A stretch of DNA of 64,000 nucleotides from Notamacropus eugenii. Its lineage: Eukaryota > Chordata > Mammalia > Diprotodontia > Macropodidae. Location of the stretch: contig NC_092872.1 in the NCBI RefSeq assembly GCF_028372415.1, positions 517,452,224 to 517,516,223 of the forward strand, read 5' to 3'. Position 1 is the first letter of the stretch, and each line of letters begins with the position of its first letter. The notes beneath the pieces are model-generated. The model ran no database searches. It worked only from the letters and a program-made list of their open reading frames with translations, and was not told where the DNA came from. Shown here piece by piece: positions 47,198-57,594 of this stretch. The position numbers and the translations under genes are program-made.

Positions 47198-47344
47198 AGC
47201 ATGTTTCATCAACAATTTTCTGGAATTATAGATGACATTTATGTTGATCTTTCCTAATTCTTTGAAAGTTGTTTGTCTTTACCCTATTGTTTTCAGTGTA
47301 CAAATTGTTTTCCTGATTCTGTTCTGAAGAATCTTTTAAAAATT

Positions 47345-48235
47345 CTGAAGAATAGATTAGAATGCTGACAGACTGGGATTTGGGGAATTCTGGTTAATTT
47401 AACATTCTAGCTCTCCAGAAGACATCCAAAACTTCATTTGATCTCTCTCCTTCTTTGTGAAAATATTTCCAGAATTTCTGAGGTCACTGCCCTGATTTTG
47501 TAAGTATGATCTATGGGCCTGGACTGATTTTCTTGGTCTGGGGAAGAGCTGTCAGGAGAAAGAGAGGTTCAATGTGTTTTGTTTGACATCATGGGCCACA
47601 CCTAAGACCAAAAAAAAAAAAAAAGCTACTCGGAGGCAGATTTTAACTCAATATAATCATCTAATATTTAGGTTTTGAGTGCTAAAATTATAGCTGTCCA
47701 ACAATGGTATGAGCTTCTTTAAGAGGCAGCAAGTGTTCCATTATTGGAGATATTTAAGCAGGAGTTGGATGACAACTTTAAGCAGGCGCTGCACTGGGTC
47801 AGATTATGTATTGTCCTAGATGCAGGAACTTTCAAGGCCACTTGCCTAGGATGGGAAATAGAGATGGAGAAGCTCATAGGGGTTTGGGCAGCAAGGGATT
47901 GAGTCTAGGAGGTTCCCTGGAAGTTGGTATTTTGAATAAAAAAATGATATGAATAAGTTCCCCCAAATCTCTGATATAAATCTTTTCCTTCCTTTCTCTT
48001 CCCTTCGTCTTCTGTCATTTATTCCCTGTTCCCTCATTTCTCCCTCCTTTCTTCCCTCTCTCCCTTCTTTCTTTTTTTTTATCCTTCCTTCCTTCCAATA
48101 AATTGTCTCCTCTTCCTCTTCCTCAAAGAAGTAGAACTGAGATAAAAGCCATTTTCATTAATTAAAGATTTGGGCTAGTTCAGATTTGACTTTACACAGA
48201 AGCTCTCCATGCCTCAGAAGAGTAACCCATTATAT
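47345..48235. other. Intergenic DNA with a CR1/L3 3' piece
   Basis: 47690-47830 (+) is CR1/L3 ('ttattggagatatttaagca', 'ggagttggatgac'). A pyrimidine-rich run (C/T) lies at 47985-48120. The rest, including 47345-47690, shows no recognised element or gene. Confidence 0.5.
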
Positions 48236-48239
48236 GTGT

Positions 48240-49014
48240 AAGACAGGGACCCTCTCCAGCCATCCTTATCTGTTCCTTACCACTGGACCCAGGTGCCACG
48301 TAGAAGAGAGTGAGGCTGGTGACTTTGCACAGCCCTGCTTCACAAAAATCCAATTCACTTACAAGTCATGACACCACCTTCATGATGTCATTGGTTCTCT
48401 TTGAGAATGAAGGCCAAGCAACAGCATACAATGTACAAAGTGCTTTATAGTCATTATCTCATCTGATACCCTATGGGGCAAGTGGGATGTAGATTACTGT
48501 CACCATTAGATATGAGGAAACTGACATTTAGTGGGAATAAGTGGCCTGCCCAAAGTCTTACCTTTGCAAGTAAAGAAGCTGGAATTCGAATCTAGATTTC
48601 CCGACACCTGCTTCTGTCCTCTTTTGATTACTCCATGCTGCCTCATAGAATGCTAGTTTGAAGTAACCTTAGATACAATTTAGTCTGACTTCGACATTTT
48701 GCAAATGAAGACCCTGCAGACCAGAGAGGGGAAGTGTTTGGAAGGGAAGGAGCTATGAAATAGTGAGCTCCTCATCAAAGGAAGTGTTCAAACACAGGCT
48801 AGATAACTTCTTTTCATGGATGTTGTAGAGAAGAGTATTATGCTGATTTGGGTTGGACTGATTGTTGTCAGAGGTCCTTTCCAGTTTCAAGATTCTGCCA
48901 TTCTATGAAGGGACTTGCCCAAGGTTATGCAGCAGGTTAGTGGCAGAGGAACAGTGAGGACCCTGAATCTCCCGACATGATCTAGGGCCCTTTCTGTTGT
49001 CCTACTGCCTCTTG
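48240..49014. repeat. Cluster of old SINE and CR1/L3 pieces
   Basis: 48240-48420 (+) is the WSINE-like 3' half ('gagtgaggctggtgactttg', 'cacagccctgcttcac', 'tctttgagaatgaaggccaa'). 48420-48640 (-) is MIR. 48660-48905 (+) is the 3' part of a CR1/L3 ('gctcctcatcaaaggaagtg', 'ttcaaacacaggctagataa', 'gaggtcctttccag'). 48905-49014 (-) is MIR-like. Confidence 0.65.
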
Positions 49015-49910
49015 CCATCATTATTATTAGCCTTGAATCTATCTGGTTTAAATGCTTTGGAGTATACAAGCATGTGCCAAGAGTATTATAATCACCTATT
49101 GTTGAGATTACAATCTCCTGACAAGTGTGCAGAAGTGGTTGCTGAACTGATATCAGCCCATAGTGAATCCTCATTTTCTTAAAATATTAGGCCTGAGGGA
49201 GGGGAAGGCAGACAGAGGTGGAGGAAAAGAATTTACCAGGTCTGACTATGGTACAGTAACAACAGGAAAGTGGTATATCAAGGAGTTCAGGGTCAGGGGG
49301 CAGAGGGCCTAGCAATGTAGACCATGGAACATTGTCACAGGTGGACTATGGTCTGTGGACCATGCAGATAGATCCTGCAGTGTGGTACATGGCACAATCC
49401 TCCTTTAAGAAAACCTAACACGGGAAAATTCAGATGAACAAAATAAATATATTATAGGAGGAGATTATATATTCAGGGGATAGAGTCTAGACCTGTTATT
49501 TCATCATATATCATCACTTGAGCATGGAAACCAATTCTATGAATGCAAGTTAGCACCTGGAACTCTTAGAGGTTAATGACTTGTCTGGGCCAGTATGTGT
49601 CAGAAACAGGACTTGAATATATGTCTTCTTAGCTTCAAAGCCACCCTTTCTAACCATTGCACCACATAGAGATTAGATAATATATCTTTACAGCAGATCC
49701 AGTCAGTAAGGCTCTATGAGATTTCCTCTCGTAGTGGTTAGTGGCACCTGAGTAGAAGTGGAAAAAACAGATGGGGAGGGATTTGGACTGGATCTTGCTA
49801 AGACATGAACAACAGAAGGAAAAAAAGCCAAGAGATTTAAAGGAAGAGAAAAGTGTGTAGTGGGATCAGGTTGAACACAAAGGGAAGAGAGTGAGAACAG
49901 AGCAGGTTAT
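49015..49910. other. Unassigned intergenic DNA
   Basis: No convincing gene. A possible eroded MIR lies at 49560-49670 ('gacttgtctgggcc', 'acttgaatatatgtc', 'ccattgcaccacatag'). The stretch 49200-49480 shows no element that I recognise. Confidence 0.4.
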
Positions 49911-49914
49911 TGGT

Positions 49915-50090
49915 GTTCATCCCTTGTTCTCAAAGAGGACCAATGACTTCACGAGGGTGGTTCTGGACTTTGCTGTGAAATAGATTGAAGTGAGGCAGAA
50001 CTGCCTCATCAGCCTCATTCTCTCCTCCAGCGTCATTGAAATCTAGTGGCAGGACCTAAGTCAAGATGACTGGTGATGTCCCAGGAACAG
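49915..50090 (-). repeat. WSINE-like SINE 3' half, antisense
   Basis: Reverse of the tail of the long SINE at 9224: 'ttctcaaagaggaccaatga', 'gattgaagtgaggcagaact', 'cagcctcattctctcc', 'aagatgactggtgatg'. Diverged, so an older copy. Confidence 0.7.
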
Positions 50091-50149
50091 AACAGGAAGA
50101 CTGGGAAATCAGGGAGGGGTGTAGGTGCTAGAGAGCTGAGAGGCTTTGT

Positions 50150-50340
50150 GGTGTAATGAGTAGAACTCATAGCTTGGTTATGGGAAGGCATGTGTTCAAA
50201 GTCAGTTAGCCACTGACTTTATTTGACCCTGGACAAGTCACTTAACCTCTGTGTGCCTCTGTTACCTCATCTGTAAAATGAGGAGATTAGACTCAACGGC
50301 TTCTAAGATTCCTTCCAACTCTAAATCTATGACTTTATAA
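50150..50340 (+). repeat. MIR-like SINE with tail
   Basis: 'gaggctttgtggtgtaatga', 'gggaaggcatgtgttcaaag', 'tgaccctggacaagtcactt', 'ctgttacctcatctgtaaaa', 'gattccttccaactctaaat'. Near full length. 50340-50590 is unassigned. Confidence 0.8.
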
Positions 50341-50592
50341 TGCTTGGCAAAGACAGAGGACAGCTTCTGACAACTTCATTGTATTCTTTATGGAAGAATC
50401 TGAACAAAAATTGCACAAGAATTGCACAAGAATTACAAGAAGGAGTGCATGGGTTGGGTCAGAAGGCGTCCACATGGATAAAGTCTCACTGTTCTCCATA
50501 TTGCTCTGAATATAGGTCACAGAACTAACATGCGATCTCTTTGAAAAGAAAAGAAAGCACACATATATATTGAAAATGAAGGCTTATCATAT

Positions 50593-50775
50593 CAGGGGTT
50601 GAGGCCACATGTGGCCTTCCAGGTCCTCAGGTGTAGCCTTTTGACTGAGTCTAAGTTTTACAGAACAAATCCTTTAATTAAGGGGACTTGTTCAATGAAG
50701 TTTAGATTCAAAGAGCTACACTTGAGGACCTAGAGGATCACATGTGGCTTGGAGGCTGCAGGTTCCCCACCTCTG
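50593..50775. mobile_element. Palindromic hAT-type MITE
   Basis: Same family as the copies at 13189 and 58295: CAGGGG start (missing the first inner bases of the terminal repeat), 'gaggccacatgtggcc', central 'cagaacaaatcctttaatta', then the inverted arm 'gatcacatgtggcttggagg' and 'ttccccacctctg' end. Confidence 0.85.
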
Positions 50776-51490
50776 TGAAATAGAATATACTCTGGTTTTA
50801 CATATTTTGGAGAAAATTATGTCCTATACTGTATTCCCAAGAGATCATAAAAATGGGAAAGGGTCCCACATGTACAAAAATATTTATAGCAGCTCTCTTT
50901 GTGGATGCCCAAAACTGGAAATCAAGGGGATGCCCATCAATTGGGGAATGGCTGAATAAATTATGGTATATGAATGTAATGGAGTACCATTGTGCCATAA
51001 AAAATGATGAACAGGAAGACTTCAGAGAAGCCTGGAAAGACATATATGATCTGATGCCGACTAAAAGGAGCAGAAACAGGAGAACTTTGTACACAGCAAC
51101 AACCACAGTGTGTGAGGAATTTTTCTGGTAGATTTAGTCCTTCATTCAAGGACTTTAAAAATTCCCAGTGGATTCTTGAGGCCTTCCACATCCAGAGAAA
51201 GAACTATGGAATTTGATTGCAGAATGAAGCAGATCATTTTCTTTTGTATTATGCTTGTTTTGCTTTATGATTTCTCCCATTCATTTTAATTCTTCTGTGC
51301 AACACGACTAAGGTGAAAATGTACTTAATAGGAATGTATGTGTAGAACCCAGATAAAATTATATTCCGTCTCAGGGAGGGAGTGGGGAGGGAGGGGAGAA
51401 TGAGCGGGAGGGAGGGAAAAAAAAATCTAAGATATATGGAAGTGATTGTAGAACACTGAAGACAAATAAAATAATTTGAAAAATTTAAAA
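50776..51490 (+). mobile_element. 5'-truncated L1 with ORF2 C-terminus and 3'UTR, sense
   Basis: The + frame from 50853 reads TCTKIFIAALFVDAQNW, GCPSIGEWLNKLWYMNVMEY and HCAIKNDEQEDF, matching the human L1 ORF2 C-terminus (MFIAALFTIAKTW, DWIKKMWHIYTMEYYAAIKNDEF). A stop after EEFFW is followed by a 3'UTR with a G-rich run (51375-51420), AATAAA-type signal near 51467 and an A-rich end. It begins directly after the MITE at 50593-50775. Confidence 0.9.
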
Positions 51491-52225
51491 AAAAAGAAAA
51501 TTATAAACTATATTGGAACAATTTGGAATTAAAAATAAATCCAGATTGCTGAGTTCATTAATGTAGAAAAATACTGGAAAAGAAACTCCTTTTACCAATA
51601 TAATTATTCTATTACTTGTAGTGTTAGATTGGGCCTCTTAGAAGTTAAGTGATTCACCCAAGGTCACAGGCAGTGTATGTCAAATAAGACTTGAACTCAG
51701 GGCTTCATGAATCTGAGGCCAGATCTCTACCCACTGGACCTTGCTGTCTTTTGATACAGAATTGCCTTATTAGAATATCCTCCATAAAGTCCAACTCTGA
51801 TGACTCACTTTGGTGTGAAGTTGAACCTGGGTTCTTTGAGGGCTCTTGAATGCTGAGCACAAGTTCTGACTGGTTCTATCAGGCTAGAAAGGCTTTGCAT
51901 ATGGAGCTGGCCACAGACTGCACCCACTTTCCAAAGACTAGCCCAAGTAAATGCAGAGAGGCTTATTAAACACCATGAAACAACAGGCTGGTCACATGGT
52001 GTATCTTCTTGGGACATGGCAACTCACAAAAAGAGGAAAATCAAAAGCAGCCTCACACTAGGTGTGTGACCCTAGGCACGCTTTTTAACCCCAACTGCCT
52101 CCAAAAAAAGGTGGCCCCACACTTATTTTGCAGATATTAGAAACATTGAGATGAATATACTTGGAAGGCAGGAATTGGGGATCTACCTGTCCCTGTCCCC
52201 TGATGAAAAGATTACGTCCAGGTCC
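51490..52225. other. Mixed old intergenic DNA with a MIR piece
   Basis: 51620-51750 is an antisense MIR core and head ('agttaagtgattcacccaag', 'aagacttgaactcagg', 'atctctacccactgg'). A short SINE piece lies near 52045-52105 ('gtgtgaccctaggcacg'). The rest is unassigned and has no convincing frame. Confidence 0.5.
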
Positions 52226-52289
52226 CTCCCTAGACTCCAAGCTTTAGAGCTGGAAAGGACTTTAGTGACCATCCAGTGTGACTCCCGCG

Positions 52290-53560
52290 TTTCTTAAATA
52301 ATACATATTTTTTTATTTCTTTGTTATTTCTTAAATAATGACTCATGGAGTCATTAGCTTTTTCGGGTTCAATTTTAGTTTTAAAGCAGTTGTCTTCTCC
52401 AATAAGGTTTTGAATCTCTTTTACTAAGCTGTTAATTCTCATCATATCTTTCTTGTATAGCTCTCATCTCTTTTTCCATTTTTCCCTCTACTACTGTCAT
52501 TTGGTTTTTATAATCATTTTTTGCTCATTTTAAACCTTTGTTTTTAACTCTTAGGAATTTTTGTGGGCATGTGTACAATCTGCATTTTTCTTTGAGGCTT
52601 TGCTTGTAGATGTTTTAAAGTCATTGTCTTCTGTATTTATGTCTTGAGGTTCCCTATCCCCATTATAGCTCCTTATGGCTGAGTTCTTTTTGAGTTTGCT
52701 CATTCTCCCAGTGTACTTTTTGACTTCGAACTTTATGCTAGTGTTTGGCTCTGTGTACTTCTGGGAGAGATGTCTGACCTGAGTTTCTGTCATTTTACAG
52801 CCTTCTGCCATTTATACAATTCAGTCTGTGTCTTTGGAAGCCTGCAAATTTTTCAGTGCTCCCAAATTGGCGTGACCTTGGGAGAAGTTTATTCACTTCC
52901 CTATTTGTCCAATATCTGCAGGTTCCTGATCCAGGTTTGGTTCTGTTGGCTTGTATGCAGTTGAATTTCAGTATACTACCATTGGACTTAGTCACTGTTA
53001 GCCCCCTGGAAGGTATACAGATTCAGAGCAACTGTACTGCTGACTCTTCTTTGATTTAAGACACTCTTACCTTGATTGTTCCACTACAGAACTGAGTCTC
53101 AGTTCTGCACCTAGGCCCATTTCCAGAACCTGCTCCTTGTTCAGTTCTCAGCTGAGACCAACTCGCTCAGGGACTGTTACTTTCCATCCAGCTGCCAGAT
53201 GGCACTCCTTCCTGCACCCATTCCTAGACCCAGCGCTAAGTTGGGGATTGCCTGGTATGTCTACACTGGTGCTTCCTTCCCGGATGGTCTGTCTCATCCT
53301 GCTTTTGGTCCCCATGTATTAGAATGCTCCTCAATGCTGTCTCTGCGCCTGCTTCTGGTCAGTCCCCATACCCAATGTTTAAAGACCTCTCTGTCTTTCT
53401 AAGCTGTCCTGGGTTGGAAAAATGATTCATTGTGAACTTTTCTTAGCTTTCCTGTTCAGAATTCAGTCTAGCATATGTTTAAATTATTGTGAAGGAGGTA
53501 TGCTGCATGAGCTAGGCAAAAATGATTCTTCTCACTTGACATCTTGACTCTCTCTCCCTC
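52290..53560 (-). mobile_element. L1 or HAL1 5' end with partial ORF1, antisense
   Basis: The right end ('cttgacatcttgactctctc' on +) is the reverse of an L1 5' terminus. 52800-53555 is 5'UTR. The ORF1 frame at 52551-52811 reads NSAIRSYNGDREPQDINTED and DFKTSTSKASKKN, an L1 ORF1 N-terminus, and 52230-52445 adds the coiled-coil end (NSLVKEIQNLIGEDN). ORF1 C-terminal domains, ORF2 and 3'UTR are missing. Left of 52290 the element is replaced by a MIR-like piece (52225-52290). Confidence 0.8.
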
Positions 53561-53689
53561 TCTATCATACATGACAAGTGGTTAATCAACTTTTGCTTGA
53601 AGACCAATTAGGAAGTGAATGGGGGGTGTCAATAAACATTTATTAAATGCCTACTATGTGCCAGGCACTATGCCAAGTGCTTTTTTTAA

Positions 53690-54085
53690 ATTTAAATTTT
53701 ATTTTTTCTCAATTACATGTAAACAAAAATTTCTAACTTTCATTTTTAAAAAGTTTGAGTTTCAAATTTTCTCCCTTCCTTCCTCTCCCCCACCAGAAAG
53801 CAAGCAATTTGATATAGATTATTCACATGCAGTCACACATTTCCATATTAGCCATGTTGCAAAAGAAAATGCCGACCAAAAAACAGCAAGATAATAAAGT
53901 AAAAAAGTATGCTTCAATCTGGATTCAGACTCCATCCGTTCTTTCTTTGGAGGTGGAGAGCATTTTTCCTCATAAGTCCTTTGGAATTGTCTTGGATCAT
54001 TGTATTGCTGAGAATAGCTAGGTCATTCACAATTGCTCATTGTACAACATTTCTTTTACTGTGTACAGTGTTCTCCTGGTGCCAA
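53690..54085 (-). mobile_element. L1 3'UTR, 5'-truncated insertion
   Basis: Begins at its A-tail end ('tttttttaaatttaaatttt', 'tttttctcaattacatgtaa'), then 'ttctcccttccttcctctcc', 'gaaagcaagcaatttgatat', 'ttccatattagccatgttgc', 'ccttatgaattgtcttgg'-type sequence. It splits an L2/MIR start at 53627-53690 (tttattaaatgcctactatg). Confidence 0.8.
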
Positions 54086-54475
54086 GGGCTCTTAAGGCAG
54101 TCCCTTCCACTTTTGGATCACTCTACTTGTTTTGGGAGCATTCCTTTACATAAAGCCTAAAATTTCCTCTTTTTAACTTCCACCTATTACTCCTGGTTCT
54201 GTCCTCTGGGCTAAGGAGATAAGTATCATAGCTCTTCAGATTCTTGGAAAATGGTTATTACTCCCCCCCTTAAGTATTTTTCTTGTCTAGGATAAATATT
54301 CCTAATTCCTTCAGACAGTCCTCATATGGTATGTTCTCCAGACCCGTCATCATCATGTTGTCCTTCTATGGTTACTTTTTACTTTATCAACTTCTTTCTT
54401 AAAGTATGGCACCCAGAACTGAACAGAGAGTTCCAGATGTGGTCTGACGAGGGCAAGGCACTAAAGGACCAAGGG
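54085..54475 (-). mobile_element. CR1/L3 LINE fragment, antisense
   Basis: 'cttccacctattactcctgg', 'ttctgtcctctgggc', 'ttccttcagacagtcctcat', 'aagtatggcacccagaactg', 'agatgtggtctgacgagggc' are the antisense signature of a CR1/L3 3' region. Confidence 0.75.
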
Positions 54476-54489
54476 GGATGGGAAAGAGA

Positions 54490-54760
54490 ATAAGAATTTA
54501 TTAGGTGCCTAACTATGTGCCAGGCATTGTGCTAAGTGTTTTACAAATAATATCTCATTTGATCTTCACAACACTCCTGCAAAGTAGGTTCTGTTATTAT
54601 CTCCATTTTATAATGGAAGAAACTGAGGCAAACAGAATGTTAAGTGACTTGCCGAGAGTCACACAACTAGTAATTGTCTGAGGCCTGATTCAAACTCAGG
54701 TCTTCCTGACTCCAGGTCCAGTACTCTATCCACTGTGCCAGCTAGCTGCCTCAAAGCTGT
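54490..54760 (-). repeat. MIR-family SINE with L2-like end, antisense
   Basis: 'tttattaggtgcctaactat', 'gtgccaggcattgtgctaag', 'atatctcatttgatcttcac', 'gaagaaactgaggc', 'aggtcttcctgactcc', 'atccactgtgcc'. Nearly complete copy on the minus strand. Confidence 0.85.
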
Positions 54761-54869
54761 CACTAGGCTTTTTGACTAAGGATGCAAAATTTGGAAGGCA
54801 TTGACAGAACTTTCAGTCCTTCAGCAGTATCAGAACAACAGAGCTTAGCATCTCGTGAGCACCGGGTCA

Positions 54870-55440
54870 CTAGACAGGTAGATCTGGGAACAATTATAGA
54901 TGTAACATATCTAGATTTCATCAAAGTATCTGATAAAACCTTTCATATTGTCTTTGTGGACAAGATGGAGAGATGTAAACCAGATGTAAGTTAGAATAGC
55001 TAAGTAGATGCAGAGATAGTTGAATTACTGGGCCCATAGAGTATTTATTGAAGTGCTGATATTGACCAGTCAGTACAGCAGGATGCAGAAGTGATTGATC
55101 CTTGCCCCTGTGCTATTGAACATTTGTATTTATGACTTCAATTAAGGCACAGAGGACATGCCTAGACAATTTGTAGATGACATGAAGTTCAGGGGGATAG
55201 CTAACCCCTGATTGAAGGAGTCAAGAGCCCAAATTATTTTAAAAGGTGAGAATGATGGATAAAATCTAATAAGATTAAATCTAATGTGGACAAATGACAC
55301 TTTGCTTCAAACAATCAACTGCAGAAATTGAGTATGGGGAAGTGTAGCTAGAGAACATCTCATATGAAAAAGATCTGGGGATTTTACCGGACTGCAGGCT
55401 CAACATGAGTAAATATTGTGATAAGACAGCCAAAAAGAGC
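54870..55440 (+). mobile_element. CR1/L3 LINE fragment, sense
   Basis: Decayed reverse-transcriptase-domain and 3' region of a CR1-clade LINE: 'tatctagatttcatcaaagt' (Leu-Asp-Phe-Ile-Lys core of 'DLSKAFD' type), 'cagacaatttgtagatgaca' region and 'gatctggggattttaccgg' are hallmarks. Many stops. 55440-55870 is not assigned. Confidence 0.6.
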
Positions 55441-55869
55441 AAATGTAAACACAAAGTAGCAGAGAGAGTGGACTTTCAAGCCAGGAATCCTAGGTACAAG
55501 GCCCAAAGGAAGCAAAGAATGCTGAGCTTACAGAGGGGAGGAGGCAGTGCATTCCAGAGCATCTCAAAGATGGAGGAAACCTCTGTAAATGCAAAGAGGC
55601 AGGAGCAGAATGCTGAGTTTGGGGTTCAACATGCAGGACAGTTAGGCCAGAACACAGTGGACCAAGTTCCTAAAGGAGGTGTGGCTTGGACCACTAGAAG
55701 ATGAGGTAGACTAGAATAAGAGCTTACTGCTACGTAAATGATTAGTTGTATAGCCTTTGGCTGGAGTGACCCCGTGAAGCAGGCCATAGTGACCGAGGAG
55801 AAGAGAAATGATTTATCCACGGTCATATGTCTTTACATTTCTCACCAGGCTGCAATCTGGACTCTTCCA

Positions 55870-56015
55870 TAAATTTCTTTTTATGTATTGTCTTTCTGCA
55901 TTAGAATGTAAGGTCCTTGAGGGTAGGGGCTGTCCTTTTTGCTTATATTGTATTCCAGAGTTTAGCATAGCACCTGGCACTTAGGGAGCACTCGATAAAT
56001 ATTTAGAACGACTGT
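55870..56015 (+). mobile_element. L2 LINE 3' end
   Basis: 'ttagaatgtaaggtccttga', 'gggtaggggctgtcc', 'tttagcatagcacctggcac', 'gcactcgataaatatttag'. 56015-56384 holds no recognised element. Confidence 0.85.
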
Positions 56016-56384
56016 GTAACCCTGCTCTTAAGTTTTGGAGCTATGATGCAAACTCTGGTCTCTCGAGCTCAAGTCCATTACTCGTGCCCCTGTTTTATTG
56101 CTGACGCCAGCAGAGTAGGTATGGGGTAGGGGGGTTTGATAACATCTCATATTACTGTAGCAAATGCATATTCTTTTGTAGGCTGGGGGAGCAGCTGGAT
56201 CCTAGCTTCTACTTGGAGATGGAAGACCATGGTAAACCTGGAAACTGCTGCGGGTGGAAATGGGATGAGAATGGAAGTCTCCCAAAAGTCCCACCCCCAA
56301 ATCCTGCCCTTTCCTTCAAGGATCCTCTCAAAAGCCTGTTTTGGAAATGAGGAAATTGAGGCATAGGTGGTTTTAAAGCTATTA

Positions 56385-56475
56385 GTAAGCTCTTTGAAGG
56401 CAGGGACTGTGGTGCCTCTTTGTGTAATGCCGCAAGCATCGAACCCGGAACACCGTAGGTACTTAATAAGTGTTG
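56385..56475 (+). mobile_element. L2 3' end next to the PTGIS promoter
   Basis: Order typical of an L2 3' terminus: 'agtaagctctttgaaggcag', 'ggactgtggtgcctc', 'gtaggtacttaataagtg', 'ttggtggaat'. The CpG-rich promoter begins within 20 bases of its end, about 260 bases before the PTGIS ATG. Some CpGs are retained inside it. Confidence 0.75.
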
Positions 56476-56489
56476 GTGGAATTGGGCTG

Positions 56490-56736
56490 GATTGTCCAGC
56501 CCCTCCCAGTGGGCTAGGGGTTGGGGCCCCTCTCGGGAAGGAAACCCTGGCGTCCCGGGCCCCTCGCACGCACCTCCTTGGGGCGGGGAGGGGGCGGTGC
56601 ATGGCGCGGGCCGGCCGCCCAGCTTGGGGGGAGAGGGGAGGGTCCGGAGCCAGGAGCGGGCATTAAGAGGCTCCGGGCGGCCGCAGCCCGAGCTCTCACC
56701 TGCCGCCAGGCGCTCTGCCTTCGTCCAGCCCCAGCC
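56490..56736 (+). promoter_or_regulatory. PTGIS: PTGIS core promoter and 5'UTR, CpG-rich block
   Basis: Base composition changes sharply here from AT-rich intergenic DNA to a GC- and CpG-rich block that extends through exon 1 to about 56830. Two GC boxes (GGGCGG) lie at 56581-56586 and 56592-56597, about 140-155 bases before the ATG, as expected for Sp1-type activation. A weak TATA-like CATTAAG near 56660 would place transcription start near 56690 and give a roughly 45-base 5'UTR; that start is inferred. A CCGCCAG motif occurs once near 56703. Human PTGIS is known for a variable 9-bp repeat of related sequence in this position; no tandem array is visible here. Confidence 0.7.
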
Positions 56737-56810
56737 ATGCCGTGGTTCTTGCTGGCCGCGCTGCTGGCCGCGCTACTTCTGCTTCTGCTCCTGTCCCGCC
56801 GGCGAATGCG
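56737..56810 (+). CDS. PTGIS: PTGIS coding exon 1 (prostacyclin synthase, CYP8A1), N-terminal membrane anchor
   Basis: PTGIS is an endoplasmic-reticulum cytochrome P450 that isomerises prostaglandin H2 to prostacyclin (known of the family). The exon gives 24 codons plus two bases: Met-Pro-Trp-Phe, then a Leu/Ala-rich anchor, then Ser-Arg-Arg-Arg-Met and a split Arg codon (cg/N). The stretch LLAALLLLLLLSRRR at residues 9-23 is identical, at the same positions, to my recollection of human PTGIS (MAWAALLG... then RRRTR), and total length to the splice (25 residues) also agrees. The exon ends at a consensus donor, cg/GTGAGT, at 56811, phase 2. The ATG has G at -3 and lies in a CpG-rich block. The haem-binding Cys and all P450 core motifs lie in later exons outside the window. 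Other Leu-rich anchors exist in ER enzymes, so exon 2 is needed for proof; the 15-residue identity plus splice position make PTGIS by far the best fit. Confidence 0.88.
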
Positions 56811-57594
56811 GTGAGTGGCAGACCCAAAGACGTACAGCCTCATTCCCTCACCCCTGTCCCAACTGCTTCCCCCTTCCCACCCCCCCCAACTCCCCGACAC
56901 CCTCACTCCTCCCGAGAGCTTCCCGTTCTGCACCACGGAGCCCGGGACCCCGGGAAACCAAGTCTGATGTGGGATACCCCGGCACCGAAGCCAAGATCGT
57001 CCCCTAGAGGAAGATGCTCAGAGTTCCCTGAATGGGGAGGTCAGCCTTTTAGTACGGGGAGGGGGATAGTGACTAAGAGCGTGGCCCTCGGGGAACCCTG
57101 TATCCCTAGGAAAGGGGACCCATGCTCCCCAAGGAAAGGAGACCATGGTTGGAGAACCCCCATCCCCACGCCAGCAGCCTTTAGGGAGACTCCTGGAGAC
57201 GCCTGGTGAAGCGTAGAGGGCCCCGGATGAGAGTGGGGGGGACTTGGCCTCGAATTCTGTTTTCTTACTTAATGCCTGTTTGACTTTGGTCTTTGGAGAA
57301 CACTTTGTAGGAAGGACTCAAGTTTCCTCGTCTGTAATATAAGGGGGGAGGGGAGGGAGGAAGAAGGGAGGGGAAAGCTAAATAGTCTCCAAGATCCCCT
57401 GCTGGTCTGTCAATCAAAGATTCCTTGGGAGTTACAAAAGCTTGGGGAGCTCCAAATAGAAAGAAAATATGAAACTTCATTTCTTGGCTTCTCAGGCAGA
57501 GCACAGCGTCTTCAGGTAGGTCAGGAATGGATAGACATTTCAGGGGCTGCCAGGTCATGCCGGAGCAGGAACCTGCTGGGACTGGGACACCAGG

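Larger units (their letters stand above)
46330..47340 (-). mobile_element. Old L1 3'UTR/ORF2 tail, antisense, split by two SINEs
   Basis: L1 pieces at 46330-46522, 46880-46933 and 47198-47340 belong together once the SINEs at 46523 and 46934 are removed. The last piece reads 'tcctaattctttgaaagttg' and 'gtacaaattgttttcctgat', the antisense of the L1 3' region seen elsewhere in the window. A TA/TG simple repeat fills 46833-46880. Confidence 0.7.

Noticed and set aside
56367-57209. Overlapping long frames on both strands around the PTGIS promoter
   Set aside because: GC-rich DNA has few stops; only the short frame at 56737 has a family match and a splice donor.
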